From NCBI GenBank assembly GCA_035236585.1, contig CP141126.1, forward strand, positions 13,529,001 to 13,593,000: 64,000 nucleotides of DNA, written 5' to 3'. Below the pieces are notes generated by a model that had not been told where the DNA came from, ran no database searches, and saw only the letters and a list, made by a program, of their open reading frames with translations. The translations under genes were made by a program, and so were the position numbers. Origin of the DNA: Warburgia ugandensis. Its lineage: Eukaryota; Streptophyta; Magnoliopsida; Canellales; Canellaceae. Shown here in pieces: positions 1 to 12,689 of this stretch. The first letter of the stretch is position 1, and every line of letters begins with the position of its first letter.

Positions 1-1487
1 ACTTTATCATGGTGTCAAGGCTCCCCTTCTAACCATCAATCACAGTAAAATTAAGAAGAGATGGTCCAGATTGCCTGGTACGAGATTGGCTTGAGTTGCC
101 ATCGGTTTCTTCACGAGCCATTAATCAGGACCAAAGGTAGAGAGGATGTCGTATGAACAGCTTGCGGTGTGGATGATAGAAGGTGCAAGCCAGGCCCAGA
201 TTTTGGTGATCAAGCCGTTTGTCTTCTGCAGCTTTTCTGTTACATAGGTCATGCCCCAAAAGTCTCATCCATGGCATGATCCCAGTCTTTGTTTTTCTGG
301 AGCAGTAAAATGATGGTAAAAGTCCTTTCCGTCCAATTTATGACTCAAAGATCAAAGGCAACGGCCATCTAATTAATGGATGAGATTGTTGGGCAAGGCT
401 TACTTAAGATAGGGCTCAGGATGTGAATTTGGATCAACTGAATCCTTAGCCTTGCTCGCAGTTATTTACCGTGTACTTGCGTGACTATCTCATAATTCTT
501 CTTGCATGGTATTGGCAGACGTAAATCAGTGCACGGATTTGCACCGTAGATCTGGAAGCCAGAATTTGAGGTGGGCCATGCACTAAACTTCTCCAATTCC
601 ATTATCCTAACCACTATTACTATTGTTCTGTAATGGGAAATGGACGGCTCGGAAAGTTAAGGAAAAGGGTGAAAATCTTACTGACGAAAAGAAGAGTCAC
701 TAGAGGTTTTTTAAACTAAAAGTCAAATTCATCTGTTATTTTCTTTCCATTCATTCTAGGTCGTCTCGACCCTCCTTTTTTTTCCGAACAAAGGAAAGCA
801 TATTCTTTGGTGGATCTCTCTTATTATTATCGAGTCCTCTTCGTTTCTAAAGTTGTTTTTATTTCACATCTATTTCTTTCAATTTCCCAGTGACAGCAAG
901 TGACAATATTCTGCTTAAATAGTAAACACAGGTGATAAATAAGAGAATACTAAAGATTGGAACCATAAAAATTTTCTATTCTTACATAAGGTACTTATTA
1001 GCCGAATAAGTACATTAAGTTGAATACAATTATTTTGACGTATCTACAATAATACCAATCCAACCCATTTCATGAATAAAACATGACGAATTAACCAACC
1101 AACAAAACTATTACCTAGCATATGAGGTAGAATAAACGAACAATTTCAATCGCCAACAGTAGCCTCCCAATGTACTTTTAATGGTTGTGAGTTCAACAAT
1201 ATTCCATACAATATTCTAAGAGACAATTACAACATCACATATTCGAGTTTGCACTTGCTAGCTTGCTGGTCGCGGTGAATCCTGATATTGTCTTAGGGAC
1301 AGTGCAGATTGACGTGCCTCCACCGATAAGTCTTGAACTTACTGATCACTTATTTGCTTATTCATGTCTTGGATTCTTCTGGTTTACTGCTTAAATTTGC
1401 TTTTACGAGTCTTGGTTTACAACCAACAGGCTGTGGATTCAACCTCACCCACCGATCCAAAAAGAACGAAGAGGATTTTTTTAGATG
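1..1487. other. Intergenic, no gene recognised
   Basis: AT-rich sequence downstream of the phosphatase gene. Short open frames exist on both strands, but none resembles a protein family I know and none continues through plausible splice sites. I see no repeat family member before the SINE that follows. Confidence 0.5.
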
Positions 1488-1503
1488 ATAACATAATTGT
1501 AGG

Positions 1504-1697
1504 TGGAATGGAGCCTTGTCGCAATAGTAGAGTTGTCGTCGTGTGATTTTGAGGTCACAGGTTCAAGATATAGAAACAATCGCTTATAAAATACAAGATA
1601 AGGCTGCATACTATTAACCCTTGTGGTTAACTACTTTATTGAATCCTCCATACACGCAAACATTGTGCACCAAGGCTGCTTTTCTTTTCTTTTTTTT
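1504..1697 (+). mobile_element. Au-SINE copy 1, diverged
   Basis: The order of blocks is that of the plant Au-SINE. A tRNA-like head (GAGCCTTG...GCAA) is followed by a B-box-like GAGGTCACAGGTTCAAG, then an AAGGCTGC stretch, then a tail ending GTGCACCAAGGCTGC and a T-run. It is flanked by an imperfect target-site duplication, ATAACATAATTGTAGG at 1488-1503 and ATAACATTATTATAGG at 1698-1713. It lies 3' of the phosphatase gene on the opposite strand and is more diverged than the later copies. Confidence 0.8.
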
Positions 1698-1830
1698 ATA
1701 ACATTATTATAGGATGATAGACTACTCCCAAATGAGGCAGATTAAATTTTTGGAGGTAATAAGCTGCATGTCAGGGTTTAGACTAACTAAATCACATCAG
1801 TATTGTTTCTGCAGAAAGAGATCCTCTCGT

Positions 1831-4800
1831 CTAAAGCTCGCCTTTAGTTGATGTTCCTCGGGCGGTTGCATGGGCTGGCGGATCCTCACAGGTTCTGGAC
1901 TTGCTCCAACTCTCCAACCAGACCTCATCGCGGATTTTGGAGTGCGAATCATCGTTGCGGTGCCAAGACCAGTGGGCGTGCGTTTGGTTCAGCACCCGCA
2001 GACGCCCGTGTCCAAAGCTTGCCTCCCGGAACATTGATAGAGGAGAGGTGGGTGTCTCAAACCTTCAAGGCAGAAACATGTGTCAAAATTTCCTTTCAGA
2101 AGATGCACCCAAATTTTCACATTTTTCAATGCGTTTCACGGATAATGTTTTGGGTTCCCTCATAAACTCATATTTTCACATAAATGAAATACACTAACAA
2201 ATAAATCCATGAGTTTCTTTGAATAATCAGATTCATCTGGAGTGCAAGATGGTTAGGCTCGATCCTCATGATCCTTAAGGCCGATTAGCAAGGCTTATAT
2301 AATCCGGTTTAAGTGATTATATTCCGTATATGACTCTACGCGGGACAAGCCTATATAATCGTATAAACTGGATTGTATAGCCATGCCCATCGGGCCCTTA
2401 GTCTATGGCCTCTGAGTTGAGTTGTGCTTGACAAAACCTGACTATAACTCTGCCCAGTCGTCTCTAACCATTTGAACGTGGAAATAGATTTGACTGGTGG
2501 CAACGAACAGAAAATTGGGATCGTCCAATAAGTATGTTTAATTTTCTAGATAAGCCTATCTCCATTGGGGAACCTACAAAAAGCTAAGAGTGAGGAAGAA
2601 TTAATGGCATTTAAGAAGGACTTGGTGAATCAAGAAAAGTACTCACAGTAGAGCAAGGCCTTCTCTGTTGCCGCCGTCGCCAATGGTGATGTGTATTGGG
2701 CCGCATGGGTTAGCACTGTTGTTAAACACCCTAGTCTGCCGTAAGTAGTCAATAGAAACATCATTACAGGTAGTAATATGAGAAATGGATTTTCAGAACA
2801 AGGAAAAATAGTAAGAGGAGAAACGATCCAATCTATAAACTATGTAATCTGATCTATTTAGCCATGCCGGGTGTGCATATACTCACTGAACAGATTTCAA
2901 CGGACGTCAAGTCTGGAGCTGATTAGGCCTTCTGGGGTTGTGGGGCGGGAAGTAGGCTCACCCGCGGCAGGTCATGGTTTGGACGCTCAGAGATGCGTGT
3001 TCTCGTTAGAAAAGAACACCAAATAGAAAAAGAGAAAGAGAAAGAAAAAGAAACAAGATCTAATAATAGTTAGTTAGGATCATTTGATTTGAAGAGGGAA
3101 TGTCCAAAAGGAACTGTTATATTAATGGATGTTAATATGTTTCACGAGCTGCTGAAACAAAAGTGCAGTCCAATTATTCCATGAAATACCATTGATTTGC
3201 TGGGCCTTGCTATAGAAGGGCCGTTCACCAAACTTCTCTCTAATTTGATGATCCTAAGCCTCGATTAAATCCCGCCGTTTTTTTACATGCATGTCAAAGT
3301 TTTTAAACATCTAAGGGGTTCATTCTGTTTGGAGTTTCTTAAATACGCTAGACACAAATGTTATACCTATTGATAAGTTTTTAAAATATGTTACTTTGGT
3401 TGGAAATCTAAACCATCAAAACAAATTTATCACAGACTTAAAATAGGAGGTTAAAATAATCCAAATGCATTAGTTTTTCATTGATTAACAGGGAAAAAGC
3501 TTCTAACTGTCATTTCCTCTACTTATATATATATATATAAACATTACCATGCACGTAAAAAACGGGTGACGAGCAACCGACTACCGGGAGTCTTTCTTTA
3601 TTCAATTCCTAGCCTCGATGTAGGAGCAAGAAATCAGACGCTTACAATCGTCTGATTGATTTGACCTTTGGTGTATGACATAGAGGGTAACAGAGAAATG
3701 GTTTGGAATGTTAGCGGGTATGCTGCACTAGTATTTTCAGCCAGTCATGGCAAAGATCCAGATTAGATGAAGATGGAGACTGCCTGCTTTTGGAATGACA
3801 TGTAACCACAACCTTGGAAAGTAGAACTAGTACTTACAAAGCGTTCGTAGGCGTGTACATGTCCGGCGAAAACAATGTCCACACGGGCGTTATACAGCAA
3901 GACTTCCATGGCTTCTCTCATGCTTTGTCCTTCCCCTTGATGGGCTGTATTTGTATTGTACCAGGGTGCATGGATCAGCACAATGACCCACGGTGTCTTT
4001 ATCCTATCAACCTTAGCAAGGTCAGCTTTGAGCCACTTGTACTGAACCGAATCAGCACCGAAGTCGGCATAAGAACCCAACATGATGATATGGGTTCCGG
4101 CTACATCGAACGAGTAATAGAGGTTGGAGTCAGACCCACTTTCCTCGTAAGGCATTCTCCACCTGTTATTATATGCTTTAAATTCCCGGGGTCCAATGAT
4201 CGGGATCTTCTCAACCTCATGATTGCCTTCTGTTACCATCCAAGGTCGGCGGCTAGCAAGTGGTTCGACGAAGCGCCCAAATGTGTCCCAGAGAGGTTGC
4301 TGATTATCTGCATATGATAGATCACCTGGTAGCAAGAGTACGTCGTAGTCTGCTGACTTAATGTGTGCTAATGTTGATGCCGTCCATTCTGTTTGACCCA
4401 AATCCCCTGGAAGCAATTTTTAGAAAGTAAGATCAATGGTTTCTAGTCAATCTATTTGGAGCGCCATATTCACCAAGTTCGGTTTGAAGTGGACCCTCGC
4501 TAGCTCCTTCTCTCACATGTTCGATCAATGGGTGGTGAAAGTTTTCTATTCTAGATCCAAATTTGCAGTGGAAACACTCTTTCTTTGCAGCTGTCTGGTG
4601 CATGTGGCCCGAAAGAAGAAAGATAAACCGAAACCGACGTTACTAGAAATTGGAGGGAGATAGCTGGTGGAGGTAAGAAGAAAGATAAACTGAAACCTAA
4701 ATGGTGCCCACCTCTAGACGGCAGTTTTAAATTAAACTTTGACTGACATGTTCTGGACGCCCCGGAAATTTGGGTTTTGGGGATGCTCTTTGAGATGCTC

Positions 4801-6442
4801 ATGGCCAACTTTTTTTTAGTATGCCGGTCCAGTTGGTTTCTCGGATTCTCACGAGGAAGAAATCAAATCAGTCTTAGAAGAAATTAAAATTTGGAGCACA
4901 AGGCGTAGGGTGCCATTAATTGTTGAGGGAGATTCATCAAATACCATATCATGGCTTAAGGGAAGTTGCTTGGCGCCATTGTGGTTTTGGCACATTGTAG
5001 ACATGATATGGATTCTTATCGAAGACTGAGAGGTGAGTGTCATGCACTCCTGTAGATCAGCTAATGATCTCGTGGACGGTCTTGCCAGAGTAGTAGATCT
5101 CCCAAGTCCTAGAATCAGAGTTTACGACTTTGTAATTGCTTTCGTCTTTTGTTTCTTAAAGGCCGTAACTTTATCATTTGGATCATGTTTGTACTGGCAC
5201 GGGGAGGGCTTTTCTCCCCCTTAGAAAAAGGCAGCCTGGCATAGAAAGCTCTCGGAAGGGGCAGACTTCTCTGAGTGGCTATTTTCATGTCTCGAACCCA
5301 TGACTTCGAAAGAAAAATGATCGACGGTATATATGATTACATGGAAGCTAGTCATGGTGTAAATCTTAGTTCCATGGATAAGTGCTACCAACCTGCAACA
5401 GCAAATTCAATAGGAAAAGCGGATGGTGGTGTTTTGAAGCTGTATTCATCGCCTACTCCTCCACATCGGTAGTAATAGATGGTGTCAGATTCCAAGGGTC
5501 CTATCGTAACATGGTGGATCTTCCCAGATGAGTAGAAAAAGTAATGGTACGATGTATGTTCTCCCGTCGTCGATCCGGTGTATTTTCCAGGTACTTTGCC
5601 GTATTCGACCACCGACGGAACGTTCTTCTTCTCAGTAATCCAAGAAATTCTCATACGATCTTTCCCTACTAATGATATGTGTACCTGAAAAGAGAAGATC
5701 AACCAGCGTAGTTTAAGGTTCTTGGACCTCTTATTACCAGGTTTTCGTGGAAAATTTTATATCCCCAATTCGTTACACGAGAGCCCAAAAAAGGAAAAGT
5801 ATAAGGCAAAGATGTAACGAAAAGCCCGTTATCACGCATACAAGGGAAAATTTTGGACCGAATTGTTTGAGAATATATATGCTTGCACATAAAGTCTATT
5901 TTGCTGTGGACTTCACGTTGAAGGGACTCTGATAAACCTTGTACGGCACACCCTCTTAACTGAATCTACTTACTTGATCCATAACATGATCCAGACCGCT
6001 CATCAAATGCGACCCACTGCAGACATTGCAGAAAGCTTTCATGATGACAAACAAGTACACATGCTAGAGACAAATTGGTAATTTTCCACTGTAAAAAGGA
6101 AATGCCAATTTTGCCTCTATTCCTATTCCATCTCAATGAGAGGGGGGCACTGGTTTAATGGTCCAGATCAAGATGACATCACGCAGTGTTCCTAATCAGA
6201 GTGCACTAAAGATGTCGTCTCGAATGGTTATCACTCTCCTCATTCCATTTGTTATTTGCGAGAGTCTGATGGCACCTTATCAACATGTTAAGTCCTGAGA
6301 GCCAAATAAAATTTTCGACTGAAAATGCACTAAATTTTGTGGACTGAGGTTCATTTATCACTGCATTCTATGTCGAAAAGAGTTCATCACCATGAAAAAT
6401 AAATAAAAATAAATATTTCATTCTGCAAGCTTTCTCTTCATC

Positions 6443-6478
<36 letters not shown>

Positions 6479-6627
6479 GGATGAGAATCAGATTTGTGAT
6501 GTAGGGTAGAGATAATCCGACGAGGCGGGGGACGAACATAATCTGATGCCTGAGATTGAATACCAAGACAGATGCAGATGTAGCAGAGGTTGACCCAGAT
6601 AAGTAGATGCGACAATGGTTTGCTCAT
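1831..6627 (-). CDS. Purple acid phosphatase, PAP20/21/22 type (five exons, complete)
   Basis: Binuclear-metal phosphomonoesterase, probably secreted or vacuolar, releasing phosphate from organic esters. Exons by splice sites, in transcription order: 6472-6627, 5393-5684, 3838-4406, 2647-2735 and 1831-2062 (stop at 1831). They join in frame to 445 codons, close to the roughly 430-aa plant class. The start MSKPLSHLLIW gives a hydrophobic signal peptide; an in-frame ATG at 6693 would bury it. Exon 2 encodes the N-terminal fibronectin-like domain (VHISLVGKDRMRISW). All seven metal ligands are visible: D151 (GDLG), D178 and Y181 (GDLSYAD), N211 (GNHE), H295 (LIHAPWY), H332 and H334 (GHVHAYER). 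Exon 4 carries CGPIHITIGDGGNREGLA and exon 5 FREASFGHGRL...HWSWHRN. Exon 4 was too short to stand out as an open frame and was found by motif. The C-terminus resembles the PAP20/21/22 group from memory; PAP18 is the alternative. No lesions seen. Confidence 0.93.
6444..6471. repeat. (GA)n microsatellite at the PAP intron 1 donor
   Basis: About 13 GA units on the plus strand. On the coding strand they read as CT repeats that begin directly at the 5' splice site (CAACAG|GTCTCTCTC), so the donor is part of the microsatellite. Confidence 0.9.
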
Positions 6628-6760
6628 TTCTGATTTCCGTCCTGAATGGAGGAAGGGGTTACAGGAGATAAGGCAGATGTTGAAGGGATGCAACTATATG
6701 TAAGAAAGATTCAGCGACTAAGAAACCATAACGAGGAAGTCCGTGACGTGAAGAAACGAG

Positions 6761-6768
6761 GAATATGC
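6761..6768. promoter_or_regulatory. P1BS (PHR1-binding) site upstream of PAP
   Basis: GAATATGC fits the P1BS consensus GNATATNC on both strands. It lies 134 bp upstream of the phosphatase start codon, within the likely promoter or 5' leader. PHR1-family factors use this site to induce genes under phosphate starvation, and secreted purple acid phosphatases are classic targets. An 8-mer with two free positions also occurs by chance, so the support comes from position and gene function. Confidence 0.55.
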
Positions 6769-7277
6769 TTTCAGCATTCTCTTTCTTATAGACAAGACTA
6801 ACTTCACGTGCTAGGCATGGTTCTGGCCATTGATCATCGAAGGTACTTGTTAGCTGCATTTAGAGTCTTAAGGGGTTCAAATCGAACTTAATTTTCTTAA
6901 GAAGGTAGACCGTGCACCTTACACATCACCATAGTTGGATCCTGACCACTAGTATTTCTGTTGAGGAAAATGTACGCTGAGGAAGTTCCAGTGGAGACGC
7001 ATACAAAAGCATACGCAAGGGTCACCAGGCATCGAAACCCTTTATCCACTTCCAAGCACACTGACTGCACCTTCAAACACACTCAAAACAATCTAAGGGA
7101 GTAATCTGCCTTCTCTTCTTCTGTTATTAACAGAAAGAAGATCGAAAACATAATAATAATAACAGGGAGTAATCTGCCTTTGACAATTTCTCAACTACAT
7201 GATCTAAACCTTCCCTTTGTTTATATATCTTAAAAGTTTATATCCCCATCTACCTAATTATATGCCTTAGAAATTTA

Positions 7278-7535
7278 TATCACCGTCCTACCATTAATAA
7301 ATGAAGTTTGATCATCATGATATTCTACAGTCTAGATTAATTATTTTTAACGATCCTTAATCTTACTTCTTTTCAAATTAAAATTTTCTGTTCACCTAGA
7401 TACAATATCACCGTCCTACCATTAATTTATGAAGTTTGAGCATTATGATATTCCACGATCTAGATTAATTATTTTTAAAGACCCTTAATCTTAGTTCTTT
7501 TCAAATTAAACTTTTCTGTTGACCTTGCTACAAAT
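7278..7535. repeat. Tandem duplication, about 128-bp unit
   Basis: Two adjacent AT-rich copies share the blocks CACCGTCCTACCATTAAT (7281 and 7409), TCTAGATTAATTATTTTTAA and TTTTCAAATTAAA, differing at scattered positions. There is no coding potential. It lies in the spacer upstream of the phosphatase. Confidence 0.8.
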
Positions 7536-8233
7536 CTTCAAGTGATTAATTTGAAAAGATCCTCATCTTGGAATGTGCTTTAGAAGGGACAATGTTTCAT
7601 GAACCACAAATCCAGTACCTTTGATACAAAATAACTCCCACAAGAATACGTTTATTATTGGAAATAGCTACTGTACAAACGTTAGATCGATGCAATCGTG
7701 CGATCGCTCAACGGTTCTGCTAACTCTAAAGGGCTGATTAGCAGGTGGTTCATTAAGCTGTGGACGGCTTATCCTTGGATAGTTCTCTTATTCCCCTGTT
7801 GAAGTCCATCAACAAACTCGTTTTAATGACAAAAGCAGCACAATTTAAGAATATTTACCTATATTTTGGGGGACTTAAAAAGCAGGGTTGAGATCACCAT
7901 GCATGGATACTTTTGTCCGCCCATTCCCATCGTAGAGATAAAATTATTTAAGAACGAGCAAGTCTCACTTTCAAGGCTGTTTTATGCATGTTTAAATGAT
8001 TTCATCTGTAGCACCAAAAATACATTCGTTAATCTGCTTTAGACTTCCCCTGAGAAAAAACTTAACAAATTATGCCAACCACGGCCTAATTAAAGATAGA
8101 ATTGAATTACATGAGCCCTTGGAAAAAAAAGTACTGTTCTCACATGGAAAATCAACGAGCTTCTTGGTGTGAATCAAGTGTCGTGTGAATCAAGTGTCCT
8201 ATCATGATGGACGCTCTTTTATGATAGATCCAC
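7536..8233. other. Intergenic, nothing recognised
   Basis: AT-rich spacer between the phosphatase promoter region and the inverted-repeat element. No open frame, SINE or RNA gene recognised. Confidence 0.5.
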
Positions 8234-9409
8234 ATCAATGTTTAAAAACTCGAAAACTAGGCAATGCTAGTTTTCCACTAAGTCGAGTGATTCTACCAGC
8301 GATCCAGTACTAAAATAATTAAATAATTAAATATAAATAATAATAATCTTTAAAAATATAAAAAAAAAAGTATAAATTTTTTTTGGTCAAACTAATAGCA
8401 ATGATAAAGCTACGAAACAAAGATTTAAATTTCTCACTTGAAATATGAATATATGTTTGTATGATGCATAAATGAAAACAATAAAAAAAATTAAACTAAT
8501 ACCAATAAATATATTTAAAAAAATCATAAAGTAGAAAATTTTGAAATTATAAATTATCATTTATTTTCATCTTAGAGAACTCATGAGAGAAGGAATCAAA
8601 GAAGAAACAATGGGTTTATTTTTATATTCGATTTCCATACTTTAGAACATCAATCCGTGATCAAGTTGTCAACTTTGGCCACTAAGTTCAATTACTTCGT
8701 GATGGAAATTTTTATTGAAACTTGGTGTCTAAAACATTTAAATATTAAAAAATCTAGTGGTATGATTAGATTTCAACAAAAAAAATTCAATAGTGACATA
8801 GTCAATCTTAAAATTTATCAACATGCACAACATTAGTGTTAAGCTTTTTCAATGAAATTTAATAATTTAAACTTTGATTTCTCACTAAAAGCTTATGTAA
8901 AACTCTTCATAACGTAGATTAGAACATAATCAATGCTTTGGATCAATAAAAAAAGTGCAACAAATTAAAGAAAAATTCAAGCTCAAAACATAAGTAAAAT
9001 ACTATTATTGTTCACGAGAACAGCAATGAATAGCATATTTTAAACTATTTGTGCGATGCCTTTTTGAATGAAAATTGAAAATATAAGACTTGGGTCTTCT
9101 TCTTCTTAATAACTTCTATTTAGAATAATCAATTTGAGAGATTTTTGTTGATTAGCAAATGGGAAAATCACACACAAAGTCCACTTGTCCACCATCATCT
9201 GTTAGGAGCGGGAAAGTTTTTAAAACTTACTGAGTCACCGAGAAACTTGGTGATCTTTCAACAACTCGTCCGAGTTTTTCAATCCAATTCACCTGATTAG
9301 CCGAGTCAATTTTATGATGACATTATCCAAGTTATTTTGGCAATTTGACCAGGTTTCCTACCAATCTGAATGATCCCCAAGTCGGATCACCTAGTTTTTA
9401 AACATTGAT
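8234..9409. mobile_element. Non-coding element with 17-bp terminal inverted repeats
   Basis: The ends are perfect inverted repeats of 17 bp: ATCAATGTTTAAAAACT at 8234-8250 and its complement at 9393-9409. The interior is very AT-rich and has no open frame. Subterminal parts carry CTCG/GAGT-rich blocks. The block at about 8640-9190 is clearly related to the left arm of the fold-back element at 14065-15597. A target-site duplication is not obvious, so the superfamily (hAT-like or other non-autonomous DNA element) is uncertain. Confidence 0.6.
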
Positions 9410-9672
9410 CCATGTACTTTCATAACCTGGAAAAAAAAAAAAGAGTCCAAGTAGGTCTCATCCTTTCGCTCATCCAAACCATGTGTCCCCATGGTTGAGT
9501 TGTGGACAAAAATTCTCCACTATTGAATTGTTCTGGGCATCTAATTTTAGGACTTCTTGTCAATGTAGATCATTTTGTTCTTTTCTTCTCTTAAATTTTT
9601 AAAGGCACCAAGTAAAAGCCTTAGAATCAAAGTCTAAAAGCGTAATCATGTTAAATGAGAACTCTTTTGAGT

Positions 9673-10770
9673 TTAACTCATCTAACAAGTTGAGTCCTTA
9701 GGAATTTTGTCAACCAAAAAATTGTGAAGAACCTCCATGTCACTTATAATATTGTCTACTTGAGAGGTAATTTTGACAATTTATCACTACCTTTAAAATT
9801 TTAATAAAATTAAGACTTTCCTAAAGAGAGAATCTTTTGTCTCTCCTACTCTTTCAAGACATTCTAAGGAAGGGGCACATCATATCCATAACAAGTGAGG
9901 CCCTTACATGAATAGATAGATAAAGAAAAACTTCATGCAAGGCCTCTTAGTTTGGAAAGTACGAGGACTCTCCAAGAGAAAGTCCATAATGATCATCCCT
10001 TAAAATTTCTATATATCCTAAGGCTCTTCTAAATCATCTAGGAAATCCAAAATGGGACCTACTTTGTTTGTAAGTGGTACCCATTAACATCCAAAGGAAA
10101 ATGCCCCAGGGGCTTCTTAACTTGAAGTGTTTAGGATTCTCTCTGAGAAAGAGACTCCTTTATTTTAAGTCATAAAAAAAACCCAATAATAGGACCCACT
10201 TTGTCATAAGTGAGACCCATTATCTTCTAAAAATTGGCCCTGCAGGGGCTCTTCTAAGTTTAATTCATTTAAGATTCTTTTATGGAGAGATAGTCCTTTA
10301 TATTAGCTTTTCTTAGGAACTTAAATGTAACCCACCTTATTTACAAGCATGACTCCATTATTATCCAAAATAAAATGCCCATAAGAGCTCCTTTTTTCAA
10401 AATATTTAGGACTTTCTTATGGAGAAAAGTACTTTAATGTTATTTTCCTTGGGAACCTATTATGAAATACATCTTGTTCATAGGCGGGACTCATTGCTAA
10501 TCAAATGAAAATGCCCCATGTAGAGTTTCTTATCTTTCCAACTATTTAAGACTTTCGTATGGGAGAGAGCCCTATCTATTAACTTCTTAGGGAGCATTAA
10601 AAGGGATCCACTATGTCTATAGGTGGGACCCCATTGCTAGCCAAATGAAAATTTTCAAAGAGGTTCCTTTATCTCCAAAATGGTTAGGACTCTCAAGGGA
10701 GAGAGTCCAACATGTATATTGTCATAAGGAGCTTCAAAGGGACCCACATTGTCCAATAAGCTATGTTGAA
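9673..10770. repeat. Degenerate tandem array, about 138-bp unit
   Basis: A recurring landmark of the form TTAGGACTCTC...GAGAGAGTCC appears at about 9673, 9811, 9963, 10132, 10270, 10407, 10547 and 10685. The last five are spaced 138, 137, 140 and 138 bp; earlier spacings are 138, 152 and 169. Between landmarks each unit repeats a GGGACCCACTTTGT...AAGTGGGACCC dyad and an AAAATGCCCCA block. Units are much mutated, and the array ends where the copia reverse transcriptase begins. No protein is encoded. Confidence 0.75.
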
Positions 10771-11705
10771 GCATCTTAGAATAAAAAATGGCAAAAGGCC
10801 AAGCAATCAGGAGAAATGGAGCTCAGTACACTACCTAAGGGACACAGGGCAATTCGATTACAATGGGTCTACAAGACCAAAACAAATCAAGAAAGGAAAT
10901 TAGAAAAATACAATGCGAAGTTAGTTGCGAAGGGCTACAAGCAAAAGTCTATTATTGACTATAAAGAAGTTTATGCACAAGTGGCAAGGATTGACACAAT
11001 CAAGTTGTTAATTGCTTTAGCTGCACAAAATTGATGGAAGATATATTAGATGGATGTGAAATCAACTTTAATGCTTAAATGGTTATCTTAAATAAGAAGT
11101 TTATGTTGTAGCAACCACTCAAATATATTAAGAAAGGTCACAAGCATCAAGTCTACATATTAAGAAAGCACTACAGTAGCTAAAGCAAGCTCCAAGAGCA
11201 TGAAATACAAGGATTGATGACTACTTTCATGAGAAATGATTTAAGAAGTGTCCTTACAAGCATTCATTGTGCATAAAGGTAGGCAAAGATGGAGATATTC
11301 TTATTATTTGCCTTATGTTGATAATATGATCTTTTTAGGAAATAATGTAAGCATGATTGAGAACTTCAAGAGAAGTATGATGGAATAATTTGTAATGATG
11401 GATGTAGGACTAATAATATATTTCCTTAGGGTTGAAGTAAAGTAAAGCAAAGACAAGATCTTCATCTCACAAAAGTACGCAAAGCAAATAATGAGAAGTT
11501 CAAGATAAGCAGCTACAATCCAATAGCAACACCTGTAAAAATAGGTCTAAAATTAAAGAAATAAATGAAGGGAAGTCCAATTGATCGGGTGTTATTTAAG
11601 AGCCTAGTTGGAAGCCTTAGGTCTCTAACCTTCACTGGACCAGATATCATATATGGGATCAGCTTAATCAATTGATATATGGGATAGCTTAATCAATTGA
11701 GAAAA
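10770..11705 (+). pseudogene. Ty1/copia reverse transcriptase remnant (5' part)
   Basis: The cleanest stretch (10816-11034) reads LPKGHRAIRLQWVYKTK and AKLVAKGYKQK, the start of the copia RT domain. Decayed continuations follow: an LKKALYGLKQAPRAW-like segment near 11160-11210 (stop in place of YG), the LYVDDM box near 11315 as LCLMLIIXF-type wreckage, YFLGVEVK near 11420, and LVGSLRSLTFTRPDIIYGIS near 11605-11665. It has stops and frameshifts throughout, so it is not functional. The element resumes after 13409, past a CACTA insertion. No integrase or gag is recognisable upstream, where the tandem array lies. Confidence 0.85.
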
Positions 11706-12689
11706 CCATCTCATATAGTCATACTTTATAAGATGATTTTGACAAAATAATCTTAAAAAAATATAAATATAGGACAGTTTCAGGATTAATCTTAATCACT
11801 GTATACATTTTCTTTGCACATCAAGTGTTTAGTTAAATGTCTAACACAATATTCTTAATCTTTTCATGTTTAGAATGTATTCGCCTACATCTAAACTTCA
11901 ACTTTTTGACAAAAAGGACAAATATGCTTGGATGACTGTGAAAAAGATCATCAAGAAAGTATAAGGAGGGAATAGAAAAGTATATAGAGTTTGCAGCTAG
12001 AGGGGTAGTGATTGTAATCGGATGCGATGTCTGTATTCAAGATTTGGAAACCTAAAAAAGGTTACTGGAGGTGAGTTAAGAGAATATTTATGCTTCAATA
12101 GAGTTGATGAAAGCTATCACCTCTGAATGTGGCATGGAGAGGGAATTCCTCACAGGTTGCTTGTAAGGATGGAATGTATATATAATTATGAAGCCATTGT
12201 AGTAAGTGTAGCAAATAGTACAACTACATCAATGTTTCGAGATGTATACGATGACTTTTAGGATTATCTTGAATAATTCCAGACTACATTGAAGGAAGTT
12301 GATGAGCCATTTTATGTGAGCATGAAAATGAGATTTGGTTTTCTAGATTAAGGTTTTACATAATTGTTGAAATTAATTGGTAAAATGCTACCGAAAGAGA
12401 ACAATTTGTCTAAGTCGATATGGGAGGCAAAGAAAACCCTAGCAACACTAGGTTGAAATATAAAAAGATACATGCACGTTCTAATGATTGCATCTTATAC
12501 AAGAAGGAGCACCAAGACAAAACTATTTGCCTACTTGTGGACATTCAAGATGGAAGCAAAAGGAGCACTAAGACAACCGCTTGCCAATCACAGGTTATAC
12601 ATAAGGGAAATAAGAGATGGGGGCCCCATCTGCCCTTCATAGGTTATTAAGGTTTTCATCCAGAAAACAAGGAAAAATTATTATTATAG

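Noticed and set aside
6628-6693. Upstream ATG for the phosphatase
   Set aside because: It would add 22 residues before the hydrophobic core and spoil the signal peptide; the ATG at 6627 gives a normal secretory start.
11160-11180. CACTACAGTAGC as the left CACTA terminus
   Set aside because: This is copia RT sequence (LKKALYGLKQAPRAW region), so the terminus must lie further right.
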